Origin: Pseudoalteromonas arabiensis
Lineage (GTDB): Bacteria > Pseudomonadota > Gammaproteobacteria > Enterobacterales > Alteromonadaceae
Direction: 5' to 3'
Assembly (NCBI RefSeq): GCF_001550155.1
Contig: NZ_LRUF01000021.1
Location: forward strand, 248,001 to 312,000
DNA length: 64,000 bases
The notes under the pieces: model-generated
Seen by the model: the letters and a program-made list of their open reading frames with translations, nothing else
The model's database searches: none
Told to the model about the DNA's origin: nothing
Made by a program: the position numbers and the translations under genes
Shown: piece by piece, positions 28,095 through 37,848 of the stretch
Layout of the letters: every line of letters begins with the position of its first letter
How positions within the stretch are numbered: position 1 is the stretch's first letter

Positions 28095-29702
28095 TTACAT
28101 TCTAAATACGCCGAACTGCGAATCGCGCTCTGGTGCATTTTTAGCTGCGCTTAAGGCCAGCCCTAATACATTGCGAGTATCAGCAGGATCGATAATACCA
28201 TCATCCCAAAGGCGGGCACTGGCGTAATATGGATGACCTTGTTTTTCGTATTGCTCGATAATTGGCTTTTTAAACTGACTGACTTGCTCATCAGTCATGC
28301 TTTCGCCTTTACGGGCTAAACCGTCTTGTTTAACTTGTGCAAGAACGCCTGCTGCTTGTTCTCCACCCATCACAGAGATACGGGCATTTGGCCACATCCA
28401 CATCATGGTTGGTTCAAACGCGCGGCCACACATACCGTAGTTACCAGCTCCATACGAGCCACCGATTAACACTGTGAATTTTGGTACATCAGCACATGAC
28501 ACAGCGGTTACCATTTTCGCACCATGTTTGGCGATGCCTTCTGCTTCGTATTTCTTACCAACCATAAAGCCAGTAATGTTTTGTAAAAACACCAAAGGGA
28601 TTTTACGTTGTGCACATAACTGTATAAAGTGCGCGCCTTTTTGCGCTGACTCACTAAATAAAATGCCGTTGTTGGCAACAATACCCACAGGGTGACCAAA
28701 GATTTTTGCAAAGCCTGTTACTAAGGTTTCACCAAAGTAGCGTTTAAATTCATCAAATGATGAATCATCAACAACACGGGCAATCACTTCGCGTACATCA
28801 AATGGTTTTTTTAGGTCGGTACCAACAATGCCGTATATTTCGTTAATGTCGTAACGCGGCGGTTTAACATCATCAAGTAAGGGTGCAGTAGGGCGCTGAT
28901 AATTAATTCGTTCGATACATTGGCGTGCAATTGAAAGTGCATGAGCATCGTTTTCAGCGTAGTGGTCGGCAACTCCTGATGTTTTACAGTGAACATCGGC
29001 ACCACCGAGCTCTTCAGCGCTCACTTCTTCACCCGTAGCCGCCTTAACCAGCGGTGGGCCTGCTAAGAAAATTGTGCCTTGTTCTTTTACTATAATACTT
29101 TCATCAGCCATAGCAGGTACATATGCACCACCTGCGGTACATAAACCCATTACGACCGCAATTTGTGGAATGCCTTTACCAGACATACGTGCTTGGTTGT
29201 AGAAAATACGGCCAAAGTGTAATTTATCTGGAAACACATCATCTTGTTCGGGCAGGTTTGCACCGCCTGAATCAACTAAATAAATACACGGCAAATGACA
29301 ACGCTCTGCGATATCTTGGGCACGTAGGTGTTTTTTTACTGTAAGCGGAAAGTAAGTCCCGCCTTTTACGGTGGCATCATTGGCGATGATCATACATTCA
29401 ACGCCTTTAACACGACCAATACCAGCCACCACTCCAGCACAAGGAATGGCTTGTTCATAGACGCCAAAGGCAGCAAATTGAGAAATCTCTAAAAATGGTG
29501 AGCCTTCGTCAAGTAGCGTTTCAATACGGTCTCGAACAAACAATTTACCACGGCCTTGATGACGCTCAATCAGGGCTGGGCCACCACCTAAACGGATATC
29601 AGCTACCTTTTCACGTAAGTCACTTACGAGTGCTGCCATGTTGTCGTGATTTTGCAAAAATTGCGGATCGTGTGGGTTTACACTCGATTTTAAAATCGTC
29701 AT
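28095..29702 (-). CDS. liuB: Methylcrotonyl-CoA carboxylase, carboxyltransferase beta subunit
   Basis: 535 residues, normal for MCC-beta. It has the two crotonase-like carboxyltransferase halves: [21 protein letters not shown] and [16 protein letters not shown] in the first, [17 protein letters not shown] and [20 protein letters not shown] in the second. It transfers CO2 from biotin on LiuD to methylcrotonyl-CoA. It lies nine bases after liuA within the operon. Confidence 0.95.
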   Translation of the reverse strand: MTILKSSVNPHDPQFLQNHDNMAALVSDLREKVADIRLGGGPALIERHQGRGKLFVRDRIETLLDEGSPFLEISQFAAFGVYEQAIPCAGVVAGIGRVKGVECMIIANDATVKGGTYFPLTVKKHLRAQDIAERCHLPCIYLVDSGGANLPEQDDVFPDKLHFGRIFYNQARMSGKGIPQIAVVMGLCTAGGAYVPAMADESIIVKEQGTIFLAGPPLVKAATGEEVSAEELGGADVHCKTSGVADHYAENDAHALSIARQCIERINYQRPTAPLLDDVKPPRYDINEIYGIVGTDLKKPFDVREVIARVVDDSSFDEFKRYFGETLVTGFAKIFGHPVGIVANNGILFSESAQKGAHFIQLCAQRKIPLVFLQNITGFMVGKKYEAEGIAKHGAKMVTAVSCADVPKFTVLIGGSYGAGNYGMCGRAFEPTMMWMWPNARISVMGGEQAAGVLAQVKQDGLARKGESMTDEQVSQFKKPIIEQYEKQGHPYYASARLWDDGIIDPADTRNVLGLALSAAKNAPERDSQFGVFRM

Positions 29703-29711
29703 AACAAGGTC

Positions 29712-30887
29712 CTATCGGCTTTCAGTGAATAATTCGCGGCCAATTAGCATGCGGCGGATTTCAGACGTACCAGCGCCAATTTCATACAGTTTTGCATCAC
29801 GTAATAAACGACCTGTCGCGTATTCGTTAATATAACCATTACCCCCTAAGATTTGGATAGCATCAAGGGCCATCTTAGTAGCAAGCTCTGCTGCATATAA
29901 AATCGCACCAGCGGCATCTTTACGCGTTGTTTCTCCGCGGTCACAGGCACGCGCTACCGTGTAAACGTATGAACGAGCTGCATTCATTTGCGTGTACATG
30001 TCAGCGATTTTGCCTTGAATAAGCTGGAATTGACCAATTGGGCTATCAAATTGCTTACGCTCATGAATATAAGGAACAACAATGTCCATACATGCTTGCA
30101 TAATGCCAAGCGGGCCAGCTGCTAGTACAACACGCTCATAATCAAGACCACTCATAAGTACTTTTACGCCTTCGTTTAAGTTACCTAGAATGTTTTCTGC
30201 GGGCACTTCGCAGTTCTCGAACACTAATTCACAGGTGTTAGAGCCACGCATACCTAGTTTGTCGAGCTTTTGCGCAGTAGAGAATCCTGGCGTGTTACGT
30301 TCAACGATGAAAGCGGTGATCCCTTTAGGACCAGCATTTAAATCTGTTTTTGCATAAATAACAAAGGTATCGGCATCTGGACCATTAGTGATCCACATCT
30401 TGTTACCGTTAAGCACAAACACATCGCCTTTTTTCTCAGCTTTTAATTTCATCGATACAACATCAGAACCCGCATTTGGCTCACTCATCGCAAGGGCACC
30501 AATGTGCTCACCACTGATTAGCTTAGGCAGGTATTTTTCTTTTTGTGCCTGAGACCCATTACGGTTAATTTGGTTAACACATAAGTTTGAATGAGCACCA
30601 TAACTTAAACCAATCGATGCACTTGCACGGCTAATTTCTTCCATTGCGATTACATGCTCAAGGTAACCAAGGCCTGCACCGCCAAATTCTTCCGGCACTG
30701 TCATACCCAATAAACCCATTTCGCCAAGCTGTGGCCAAAGTTGATTAGGGAAGGCGTTGTCTACATCAGTTTGTTCTGCAAGTGGGGCAATTTCTTGGCT
30801 AGCAAAGCTATTAACATGATCGCGGATCATGTCTGCTGTTTCGCCAAGTCCGAAGTTCATTTCTTTGTATAGTGAAATAGTGCTCAT
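29712..30887 (-). CDS. liuA: Isovaleryl-CoA dehydrogenase
   Basis: 391 residues. It is a flavin acyl-CoA dehydrogenase with [27 protein letters not shown] (FAD-binding) and [18 protein letters not shown] at the C-terminus. It oxidises isovaleryl-CoA to 3-methylcrotonyl-CoA and passes electrons to ETF, the first committed step of the leucine branch. It is the first enzyme gene after liuR, 44 bases downstream of it. Confidence 0.94.
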   Translation of the reverse strand: MSTISLYKEMNFGLGETADMIRDHVNSFASQEIAPLAEQTDVDNAFPNQLWPQLGEMGLLGMTVPEEFGGAGLGYLEHVIAMEEISRASASIGLSYGAHSNLCVNQINRNGSQAQKEKYLPKLISGEHIGALAMSEPNAGSDVVSMKLKAEKKGDVFVLNGNKMWITNGPDADTFVIYAKTDLNAGPKGITAFIVERNTPGFSTAQKLDKLGMRGSNTCELVFENCEVPAENILGNLNEGVKVLMSGLDYERVVLAAGPLGIMQACMDIVVPYIHERKQFDSPIGQFQLIQGKIADMYTQMNAARSYVYTVARACDRGETTRKDAAGAILYAAELATKMALDAIQILGGNGYINEYATGRLLRDAKLYEIGAGTSEIRRMLIGRELFTESR

Positions 30888-30931
30888 AATGTGTATTCCT
30901 GTGAGAGTCTGTTGACGAGGTTGTTGTCAGG

Positions 30932-31366
30932 TTATTCGTCTAAATTATTAAGGGTTTCACGACAGCGGCGTTCTGCTGTAACCAATTCCATCAGTACAAC
31001 TTTAATGTCGTCCATCTGTTGGCTTAGGTCTGCTTTTTTCTCTGCGATAAGGTCAAGCATAGTCACTAGCTGTTTAGCGCTTGATTTATCTGCATCGTAA
31101 AGTTCAAACAAACGGCCCGTTTCAGCTAAGGTAAAACCTAAGCGTTTACCGCGTAGAATAAGCTTTAGTCTTACTTTGTCGCGTTTTGAATAAATACGGG
31201 TTTGACCATTGCGATCAGGTGAGATCAGCCCTTGGTCTTCATAAAAGCGGATAGAGCGAGTTGTAATATCAAATTCTTTTGCTAGTTCGCTGATACTAAA
31301 CGTTTGCTCATTGCTAGCAGGTTCAACTGCTGCGCTTTCGAAGTTTGTTTGATTGTCTTGTTTCAT
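30932..31366 (-). CDS. liuR: MerR-family regulator LiuR
   Basis: 144 residues. The MerR winged helix reads TFSISELAKEFDITTRSIRFYEDQGLISPDR, followed by a long dimerisation helix. LiuR is known from comparative genomics as the regulator of branched-chain amino-acid breakdown in proteobacteria. Here it opens the liu operon and lies next to palindromic sites before both its own gene and the divergent ivd operon. There is no Cys-rich metal site, so a CoA-type effector is likely, as inferred for the family. Confidence 0.92.
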   Translation of the reverse strand: MKQDNQTNFESAAVEPASNEQTFSISELAKEFDITTRSIRFYEDQGLISPDRNGQTRIYSKRDKVRLKLILRGKRLGFTLAETGRLFELYDADKSSAKQLVTMLDLIAEKKADLSQQMDDIKVVLMELVTAERRCRETLNNLDE

Positions 31367-31394
31367 GATTTATTTACCTCATTCGAATAACACC

Positions 31395-31423
31395 AATATA
31401 AGTGAAGTTTACGTAAAGGTAAA
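31395..31423 (-). promoter_or_regulatory. LiuR-type site and promoter of the liu operon
   Basis: TTTAC-N6-GTAAA lies at 31408-31423. Read on the minus strand, TTTACC (31423-31418), a 17-base spacer and TATATT (31400-31395) form a promoter overlapping the palindrome, about 30 bases before the liuR start. This suits MerR-type autoregulation. Confidence 0.65.
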
Positions 31424-31582
31424 GGGTGATTTGGGTGTTATACTTTAGACTTATAAAGATAACTGGTTGGATATGTTGAAAAGCTTTATTTATCTAGCCT
31501 TGTAAGCAGATGTTCGATTTTTAATACAACAAAATACAGATAAGTTTACAGTTTTAACGACCGCAAAAAAGTTGATTTTAGA

Positions 31583-31610
31583 TTTACGTTGGCGTAAACG
31601 TAAATATTAT
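31583..31610 (+). promoter_or_regulatory. LiuR-type site and promoter of the ivd operon
   Basis: TTTACG-TTGG-CGTAAA is a perfect palindrome at 31583-31598, and a further CGTAAA half-site follows directly. TTTACG with TATTAT (31605-31610, 16-base spacer) or TTGGCG with TATGCT (31612-31617, 17-base spacer) could be the promoter. It lies about 100 bases before ivdA. Confidence 0.65.
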
Positions 31611-31707
31611 GTATGCTGAATTAAATCGAAATTAAACTATAACAAATTAACTGTTTGGTTACACATGATTTGAACACATGATGATAACCACTTACATGGA
31701 GCCAATT

Positions 31708-32889
31708 ATGACTACTGAAGCCGTTGTTATTGTTGCCGCAAAACGTACCCCAATGGGGGGGTTTATGGGCGCACTAAGTGGTGTACACGCAACTGATCTA
31801 GGTGCTACAGCTATTAAAAGTAGCTTAGATCAAGCCGGTTTATCTGCCGATAAGATTGACGAAGTGATCATGGGCTGTGTATTACCAGCTGGTCTTGGTC
31901 AAGCACCTGCGCGCCAAGCAATGTTAAAAGCGGGCCTTAATCAAGGTACTGGCGCAACAACAATCAACAAAGTATGTGGCTCTGGCTTAAAAGCTGCAAT
32001 GTTTGCCCATGACTTAATTAAATCAGGCTCTATCAATACCGCAGTTGCTGGTGGCATGGAAAGCATGAGTAATGCGCCTTATATGTTACCGAATGCACGT
32101 TCAGGAATGCGTATGGGTCATGGCGAAGTAAAAGATCACATGATGTGTGATGGCCTTGAAGATGCTTACGACAACAAAGCAATGGGTTGTTTTGCTCAAG
32201 ACACTGCCGATCAGTATTCAATTGGTCGTGAACAAATGGATAATTTTGCACTTAGCTCACTGACTAAAGCAAACAGCGCGATTGAAACAGGCGCATTTGC
32301 AAACGAGATTGCCGCGCACACTATTTCTACACGCAAAGGTGATGTGACCGTTGCGATTGATGAGCAACCAGGCAATGCTCGCCCTGATAAAATCCCAGGT
32401 TTACGTCCTGCATTTAAAAAAGACGGTACGATTACAGCTGCAAACTCGTCATCAATTTCTGATGGTGCAGCAGCGCTTGTGTTAATGCGTGAATCAGATG
32501 CTAAAGCACAAGGTTTAACGCCACTTTGCCGTATCGTAGCTCACAGCACACATTCACAAGCGCCAAGCGAGTTTACTTTAGCACCGGTTGGCGCGATGCA
32601 ATCGCTTTTAGAAAAAGCCGGTTGGTCTGTTAATGATGTTGATTTATGGGAAATCAACGAAGCGTTTGCAATGGTGACTATGCTTGCAATTAACGAGTTA
32701 AAACTTGATGAAAGCAAAGTAAATGTTAACGGCGGTGCCTGTGCACTTGGTCACCCAATTGGTGCCAGCGGCGCGCGTATCTTAGTAACGTTAATTCATG
32801 CATTAAAGAATCGTGGTCTTAGCAAAGGTGTTGCCTCACTGTGTATCGGTGGTGGTGAAGCTGTTGCTATGGCAGTCGAAGTAATTTAA
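31708..32889 (+). CDS. ivdA: Acetyl-CoA C-acyltransferase (thiolase)
   Basis: 393 residues from ATG 31708, chosen for GGAG upstream and the usual thiolase N-terminus (TTEAVVIVAAKRTPMGGF). The nucleophilic Cys is in NKVCGSGLKA. The second Cys/Gly block is NGGACALGHPIGASGAR, and GGGEAVAMAVE closes the protein. As first gene of the ivd operon it probably cleaves 2-methylacetoacetyl-CoA from isoleucine, and could also split acetoacetyl-CoA made by ScoAB. An upstream ATG at 31678 is in frame but lacks a good ribosome site. Confidence 0.9.
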   Translation: MTTEAVVIVAAKRTPMGGFMGALSGVHATDLGATAIKSSLDQAGLSADKIDEVIMGCVLPAGLGQAPARQAMLKAGLNQGTGATTINKVCGSGLKAAMFAHDLIKSGSINTAVAGGMESMSNAPYMLPNARSGMRMGHGEVKDHMMCDGLEDAYDNKAMGCFAQDTADQYSIGREQMDNFALSSLTKANSAIETGAFANEIAAHTISTRKGDVTVAIDEQPGNARPDKIPGLRPAFKKDGTITAANSSSISDGAAALVLMRESDAKAQGLTPLCRIVAHSTHSQAPSEFTLAPVGAMQSLLEKAGWSVNDVDLWEINEAFAMVTMLAINELKLDESKVNVNGGACALGHPIGASGARILVTLIHALKNRGLSKGVASLCIGGGEAVAMAVEVI

Positions 32890-32981
32890 TTACGTTTTTG
32901 AACTAAATCTCTCACAGCCGCAACGTATTTTAAAAACTATCATGTTGCGGCCTCTTTATACCCACTGGGGAGGAGTGCCTC

Positions 32982-34472
32982 ATGCACCAAGTACCTTTAT
33001 TTATCAACGGCGAATTTACCCAATCAAGTTCAACGCAGTTGATTGATGTTATCAACCCTGCAAACCAAGAAGTGTTAGCGCAAGTGGCGTGTGCAACGGA
33101 TGCAGAAATGGATGCAGCTATTGCCTCTGCAAAAGAAACGTTTAAAACATGGAAAGAAGTGCCAATTTCTGAGCGTGCGCGTATTATGATGAAATACGCA
33201 GCACTGTTAAAAGAAAACCATGACGAGCTTGCGACGATTATTTGTCATGAGCTGGGTAAAACATTTGAAGATGCCAAAGGCGATGTTTGGCGTGGTATTG
33301 AAGTGGTTGAGCAAGCAGCCAATGCACCATCACTGATGATGGGCGAAACAATGGAAAACGTAGCGCGTAAAATCGATACTTACTCTTACATGCAGCCACT
33401 GGGTGTATGTGCAGGTATTACGCCATTTAACTTCCCTGCAATGATCCCATTATGGATGTTCCCACTGGCTATTGTGTGTGGTAACACCTTTATTCTTAAG
33501 CCCTCAGAGCAAGATCCACTAACACCGATGCGTTTAGCTGAACTATTTGTTGAAGCGGGCGCGCCAAAAGGGGTGTTACAAGTTGTTCACGGTACAAAAC
33601 CACAAGTTGACCGTTTATTAGAAGATCCAGCAGTACGCGCTATTTCATTTGTTGGCTCGTGTGGTGTAGGTGAATACATCTATTCAAAAGGCACAGCAAA
33701 CCTTAAACGCGTGCAAGCGTGTGTAGGTGCAAAAAACCACATGGTTATTATGCCTGATGCAAGTAAATCGCATGTTGTAAACAACCTAGTAGGTGCGTCT
33801 GTAGGTGCTGCGGGTCAGCGCTGTATGGGTATTTCGGTTGCTGTATTTGTTGGTCAAGCAAAAGACTGGGTTGATGAAATTAAAGCAGGCTTTGAAAACG
33901 TACGCCCAGGTGTATGGGATGATGCAAACGCGGCTTATGGTCCACAAACATCTAAAGCAGCTAAAGATCGTATTTTATCACTTATCGCAAGTGGTAAAGA
34001 ACAAGGTGCAACGTGCTTAATTGATGGCTCTGACTTTACTGTTGAAGGTTACGAGCAAGGTAACTGGGTGGGTCCAACGCTATTTACTGATGTAACAACC
34101 GAGATGGGTTTATACAAAGAAGAGATCTTTGGTCCTGTATTGGCTTGTATGTTTGTAGATACTCTAGAAGAGGCTATTGCGCTTATCAATAACTCGCCTT
34201 ACGGTAACGGTACTTCGTTATTCACATCAAGCGGCGCTGCTGCACGTAAATTCCAACATGAAATCGAAGTAGGTCAAGTTGGTATCAACGTGCCAATTCC
34301 TGTGCCACTCCCGTTTTTCTCTTTCACAGGTTGGAAAGGCTCATTCTACGGTGATCAACACACCTATGGTAAGCAAGGTATTCGTTTTTACACAGAAACG
34401 AAAACGATTACTTCACGTTGGTTCGAGGATGATATCGCCTCAGGCCCGAACATGAGTATCAACCTTAAATAA
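32982..34472 (+). CDS. mmsA: Methylmalonate-semialdehyde dehydrogenase (CoA-acylating)
   Basis: 496 residues, aldehyde dehydrogenase superfamily. [32 protein letters not shown] and [11 protein letters not shown] (catalytic Cys) are specific MmsA blocks, and [19 protein letters not shown] near the end is diagnostic. It converts methylmalonate semialdehyde to propionyl-CoA with NAD+ and CoA, the last dedicated valine step. It corresponds to ivdB of the Shewanella-type operon. GGGGAGGAG precedes the ATG. Confidence 0.94.
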   Translation: MHQVPLFINGEFTQSSSTQLIDVINPANQEVLAQVACATDAEMDAAIASAKETFKTWKEVPISERARIMMKYAALLKENHDELATIICHELGKTFEDAKGDVWRGIEVVEQAANAPSLMMGETMENVARKIDTYSYMQPLGVCAGITPFNFPAMIPLWMFPLAIVCGNTFILKPSEQDPLTPMRLAELFVEAGAPKGVLQVVHGTKPQVDRLLEDPAVRAISFVGSCGVGEYIYSKGTANLKRVQACVGAKNHMVIMPDASKSHVVNNLVGASVGAAGQRCMGISVAVFVGQAKDWVDEIKAGFENVRPGVWDDANAAYGPQTSKAAKDRILSLIASGKEQGATCLIDGSDFTVEGYEQGNWVGPTLFTDVTTEMGLYKEEIFGPVLACMFVDTLEEAIALINNSPYGNGTSLFTSSGAAARKFQHEIEVGQVGINVPIPVPLPFFSFTGWKGSFYGDQHTYGKQGIRFYTETKTITSRWFEDDIASGPNMSINLK

Positions 34473-34544
34473 GCCGTAATTAATTTACTGCTGAGCGAGC
34501 ACACGCTCGCTCAAAGAACACACATTTAAACGACAATAAGAGTT

Positions 34545-34705
34545 ATACCAACTCACTTAATTAAGTGAGATTTTTGAGGCAAATAAATCTAGTTGATAAC
34601 AAGGCAAAAATTTCGTTATTTAGTTGTTCTAAATGAGAAATTTTTAACGCAGGTAGCGACAGATTTAATCCCTCAAAATACTTAAGTATTATTGTGGGTT
34701 GGTAT
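34545..34705. repeat. MITE-like imperfect palindrome of about 160 bp
   Basis: The element begins ATACCAAC and ends GTTGGTAT. Inward, the two halves are imperfect reverse complements: TTTTGAGG pairs with CCTCAAAA, AAATCT with AGATTT, and AAATTTCGTTATTTAG with CTAAATGAGAAATTT. It has no ORF. It lies between mmsA and ivdC, so it is transcribed within the operon and would fold into a long hairpin. A 42-bp relative with similar ends is at 63060-63101. Confidence 0.75.
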
Positions 34706-34741
34706 TCACACAAGAATAAGACAACAAAATAGAGGTCTACT

Positions 34742-35899
34742 ATGGACTTTAATTTAACCGAAGATCAGCAAGCATTTGCACAAACAGCCCGTCAGTTTGC
34801 AGAGTCTGAACTTGCTCCACATGCAGCTAAGTGGGACCAAGAACACATTTTCCCTAAAGATACGATAAAAGCAGCCGGTGAGCTTGGCTTTTGTGGTTTA
34901 TATACCCCTGAGGAAGCGGGCGGTTTAGGTTTATCTCGCCTAGATTCAAGCATTATTTTTGAACAGCTTGCGATGGGCTGTACAGCAACGACAGCTATGT
35001 TGACCATTCATAATATGGCGACCTGGATGATTGCAAGTTTTGGTACTGATGATGTTAAAGCCCAGTACTGTGAGCAATTAGTAATGGGTGAGTTACTTGC
35101 TTCTTACTGTTTAACAGAGCCTGGCTCTGGCTCTGATGCGGCATCGCTAAAAACCAAAGCAGTAAAAGAGGGCGATGAGTATGTGATTTCAGGCTCTAAG
35201 ATGTTTATTTCGGGTGCTGGTGAAACTGACTTACTCGTTGTTATGGCGCGCACTGGTGGCGAAGGCGCAGCCGGTATTTCGGCATTCGTAGTACCTGCTG
35301 ACGCAGCGGGTATTGAATACGGTAAAGCTGAAGAAAAAATGGGCTGGAATGCCCAGCCAACACGTTTAATTAGCTTTGAAGGTGTAAGAATTCCTGCGGC
35401 TAACTTACTAGGTCAAGAAGGCGAAGGCTTTAAGTTTGCAATGCAAGGCTTAGACGGGGGGCGTATTAATATTGCTACCTGTTCGTTAGGTACAGCGCAA
35501 GCAGCACTTAACACCGCACGCGAATACTTAAAAGAACGTGAGCAATTTGGTAAGCCATTAGCTGCTTTCCAAGCATTGCAATTTAAGATTGCCGATATGA
35601 ACACAGAGCTTGTTGCGGCTCGTCAAATGGTGCGCTTAGCCGCATTTAAACTTGATACCGGTGACAGTGAAAAAACTACGTACTGTGCAATGGCAAAACG
35701 TTTTGCAACAGATGTTGGTTTTAAAGTATGTGATGATGCACTGCAAATTCACGGTGGTTACGGTTACATCAAAGAATACCCATTAGAGCGTCATTTCAGA
35801 GACGTACGTGTGCATCAAATTCTTGAAGGCACAAACGAAATCATGCGTGTGATTATCGCACGTCGTATCTTAGCCGAGTCAGCTGGCGACATTCTATAA
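34742..35899 (+). CDS. ivdC: Branched-chain acyl-CoA dehydrogenase (isobutyryl/2-methylbutyryl-CoA)
   Basis: 385 residues. This is an acyl-CoA dehydrogenase with YCLTEPGSGSDAASLKT (FAD-binding), QIHGGYGYIKEYPLERHFRDVRV and ILEGTNEIMRVIIAR. It oxidises isobutyryl-CoA and/or 2-methylbutyryl-CoA, passing electrons to ETF. Its operon place after mmsA and before the hydratase matches ivdC. Exact chain preference cannot be read from sequence. Confidence 0.9.
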   Translation: MDFNLTEDQQAFAQTARQFAESELAPHAAKWDQEHIFPKDTIKAAGELGFCGLYTPEEAGGLGLSRLDSSIIFEQLAMGCTATTAMLTIHNMATWMIASFGTDDVKAQYCEQLVMGELLASYCLTEPGSGSDAASLKTKAVKEGDEYVISGSKMFISGAGETDLLVVMARTGGEGAAGISAFVVPADAAGIEYGKAEEKMGWNAQPTRLISFEGVRIPAANLLGQEGEGFKFAMQGLDGGRINIATCSLGTAQAALNTAREYLKEREQFGKPLAAFQALQFKIADMNTELVAARQMVRLAAFKLDTGDSEKTTYCAMAKRFATDVGFKVCDDALQIHGGYGYIKEYPLERHFRDVRVHQILEGTNEIMRVIIARRILAESAGDIL

Positions 35900-35909
35900 G
35901 GAGCATACT

Positions 35910-36689
35910 ATGTCTAATCCATCGATTGATTTAAATATTGAAGGTAACGTAGCGGTTTTAACCATGAACAACCCGCCAGCGAATACCTGGACACAAGATA
36001 CATTAACCGCACTTAAAGAGACTGTGACTGAGCTAAATGCCAACAAAAATGTGTATGCATTAGTGATCACAGGTCAAGGTGAAAAGTTCTTTAGCGCTGG
36101 TGCCGATTTAAACGTGTTTGCCAGTGGTGACAAAGGCGTAGCTGCCACTATGTCAAAAGTGTTTGGTGATGCATTTGAAGCACTAACCAATTTCCGTGGC
36201 GTATCAATTGCAGCAATTAATGGTTATGCCATGGGCGGCGGCCTTGAAGTTGCACTTGCTTGTGACATTCGTATTGCCGAAGAGCAAGCACAAATGGCAT
36301 TACCAGAAGCAAAAGTTGGCTTACTGCCTTGTGCTGGTGGTACGCAAAATCTTGCATGGCTTGTAGGTGAAGGCTGGGCAAAACGCATGATCTTATGTGG
36401 CGAGCGCCTTAAAGCAGACAAAGCACGCGAGATAGGCCTTGTTGAAGAAGTGGTTGGCGTTGGTGAAAGTTTAGCGGCGGCAATGAAACTTGCTAACCAA
36501 GTTGGCGAGCAAAGCCCAGTTGCTGTGACTGCATGTAAAGAACTTATTCAAAAAGGTCGTACACAACCGATGCTTCATGCATTGCCATTAGAGCGTGAGT
36601 TATTTGTACAATTATTCGATACGCAAGACCAAAAAGAAGGTGTGAATGCGTTCTTAGAAAAGCGTAAAGCTAATTGGGTAAATGGCTAA
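35910..36689 (+). CDS. ivdD: Enoyl-CoA hydratase (methacrylyl/tiglyl-CoA)
   Basis: 259 residues, crotonase family. The oxyanion-hole segments are EKFFSAGADLNVF and AAINGYAMGGGLEVALACD, and MALPEAKVGLLPCAGGTQ carries the catalytic Glu and the C-G-G-T loop. It hydrates the unsaturated acyl-CoAs made by ivdC. Its stop overlaps the next ATG (TAATG), so it is coupled to the hydrolase. Confidence 0.9.
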   Translation: MSNPSIDLNIEGNVAVLTMNNPPANTWTQDTLTALKETVTELNANKNVYALVITGQGEKFFSAGADLNVFASGDKGVAATMSKVFGDAFEALTNFRGVSIAAINGYAMGGGLEVALACDIRIAEEQAQMALPEAKVGLLPCAGGTQNLAWLVGEGWAKRMILCGERLKADKAREIGLVEEVVGVGESLAAAMKLANQVGEQSPVAVTACKELIQKGRTQPMLHALPLERELFVQLFDTQDQKEGVNAFLEKRKANWVNG

Positions 36690-37831
36690 TGACTAACGTA
36701 ACACTACTAAATCATCAAGATGCGCCTGTGGTGTTTGAAACTGCAGAGGCCGCAAGTGGCCTCATTGCAATTGCGACACTCAATGCGCCAAAATCGTTAA
36801 ACGCCTTAAATTACGACATGATCCAACTGCTTGAGCCGCAGCTTAGAAAATGGGCTGAAGATGACACTGTTGCCATGGTTATTTTAAAAGGGGCTGGCGA
36901 AAAAGCCTTTTGCGCCGGTGGCGATGTAGTAAGCCTTCACAAGGCAATGAGCACGGGTGAGCCAGCTAATTACATCGAAGACTTTTTCTCACTTGAGTAT
37001 AAATTAGACTATCTAATTCATTGCTATGAAAAGCCAATATTACTTTGGGGTAATGGCATTGTTATGGGGGGCGGCTTAGGTTTAATGGCAGGGGCAAGTC
37101 ACCGCGTGGTAACAGAAACCTCTCGTATTGCAATGCCTGAGCTTACCATTGGTTTATACCCTGATGTTGGTGGCAGTTATTTCTTACATAAAATGCCTGA
37201 GCAAGTGGGTCTCTTTTTAGGATTAACTGCAGCGTCTATCAATGCTGAAGACGCATTGTTTGTTAATCTTGCTGATCACTATGCAACTGCCGATAAATAT
37301 GATGCTATGTTAACGGCTATCACAGCTGAAAAGTGGGGCAAAACGGCTTCATTAAATCACGAAAAGCTGACTAAAATTTTAATCTCAATCGATAATATTT
37401 CAGGCCGTGTACCTAAAGGAAACGTAAAAGATAACCTTGAGGTTATTCAAAAGTTGGCTGAATTTGACTCATTGCAGGGCAAAATCGACTACATCCAAGG
37501 TTTAGATACCGAAGACAAATGGCTTACTCGTGCGCAAAAGTCATTAGCGCATGGTTGTCCGCTTAGTTGTGCGCTGGTTGAACGTCAATTAGCAAACTCA
37601 AAAGAGATGACGTTAGCACAGTGCTTCAAAATGGAGCTAGGCATGTCGGTACGCTGTGGCGAAGTAGGCGAGTTCCAAGAAGGGGTTCGTGCGCTACTAA
37701 TCGACAAAGACGGTGCACCTAACTGGCAGTTTAAATCGCTTAGCGATATTGACGCAGCAGTTGTAGATAGTTTCTTTACACCACGCTGGGATGAGCAATC
37801 TCACCCACTTAACTCATTAACGTCATCTTAA
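36689..37831 (+). CDS. ivdE: 3-hydroxyisobutyryl-CoA hydrolase
   Basis: 380 residues from ATG 36689, which overlaps the ivdD stop; the longer frame from 36674 only adds five residues inside ivdD. It is the long crotonase subtype: GAGEKAFCAGGDVVSLH, WGNGIVMGGGLGLMAGASHR, and MPELTIGLYPDVGGSYFL with the Glu/Asp pair typical of the hydrolase. It releases 3-hydroxyisobutyrate from its CoA ester in valine breakdown, clearing toxic methacrylyl-CoA. Confidence 0.92.
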   Translation: MTNVTLLNHQDAPVVFETAEAASGLIAIATLNAPKSLNALNYDMIQLLEPQLRKWAEDDTVAMVILKGAGEKAFCAGGDVVSLHKAMSTGEPANYIEDFFSLEYKLDYLIHCYEKPILLWGNGIVMGGGLGLMAGASHRVVTETSRIAMPELTIGLYPDVGGSYFLHKMPEQVGLFLGLTAASINAEDALFVNLADHYATADKYDAMLTAITAEKWGKTASLNHEKLTKILISIDNISGRVPKGNVKDNLEVIQKLAEFDSLQGKIDYIQGLDTEDKWLTRAQKSLAHGCPLSCALVERQLANSKEMTLAQCFKMELGMSVRCGEVGEFQEGVRALLIDKDGAPNWQFKSLSDIDAAVVDSFFTPRWDEQSHPLNSLTSS

Positions 37832-37848
37832 GTCGAAGGGGTAAACAA

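Larger units (their letters stand above)
31367..31707. other. liu/ivd divergent control region
   Basis: About 340 bases between liuR and ivdA holding two LiuR-like palindromes with overlapping promoters, one per direction, about 175 bases apart. The middle is AT-rich without other recognised elements. Confidence 0.6.
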
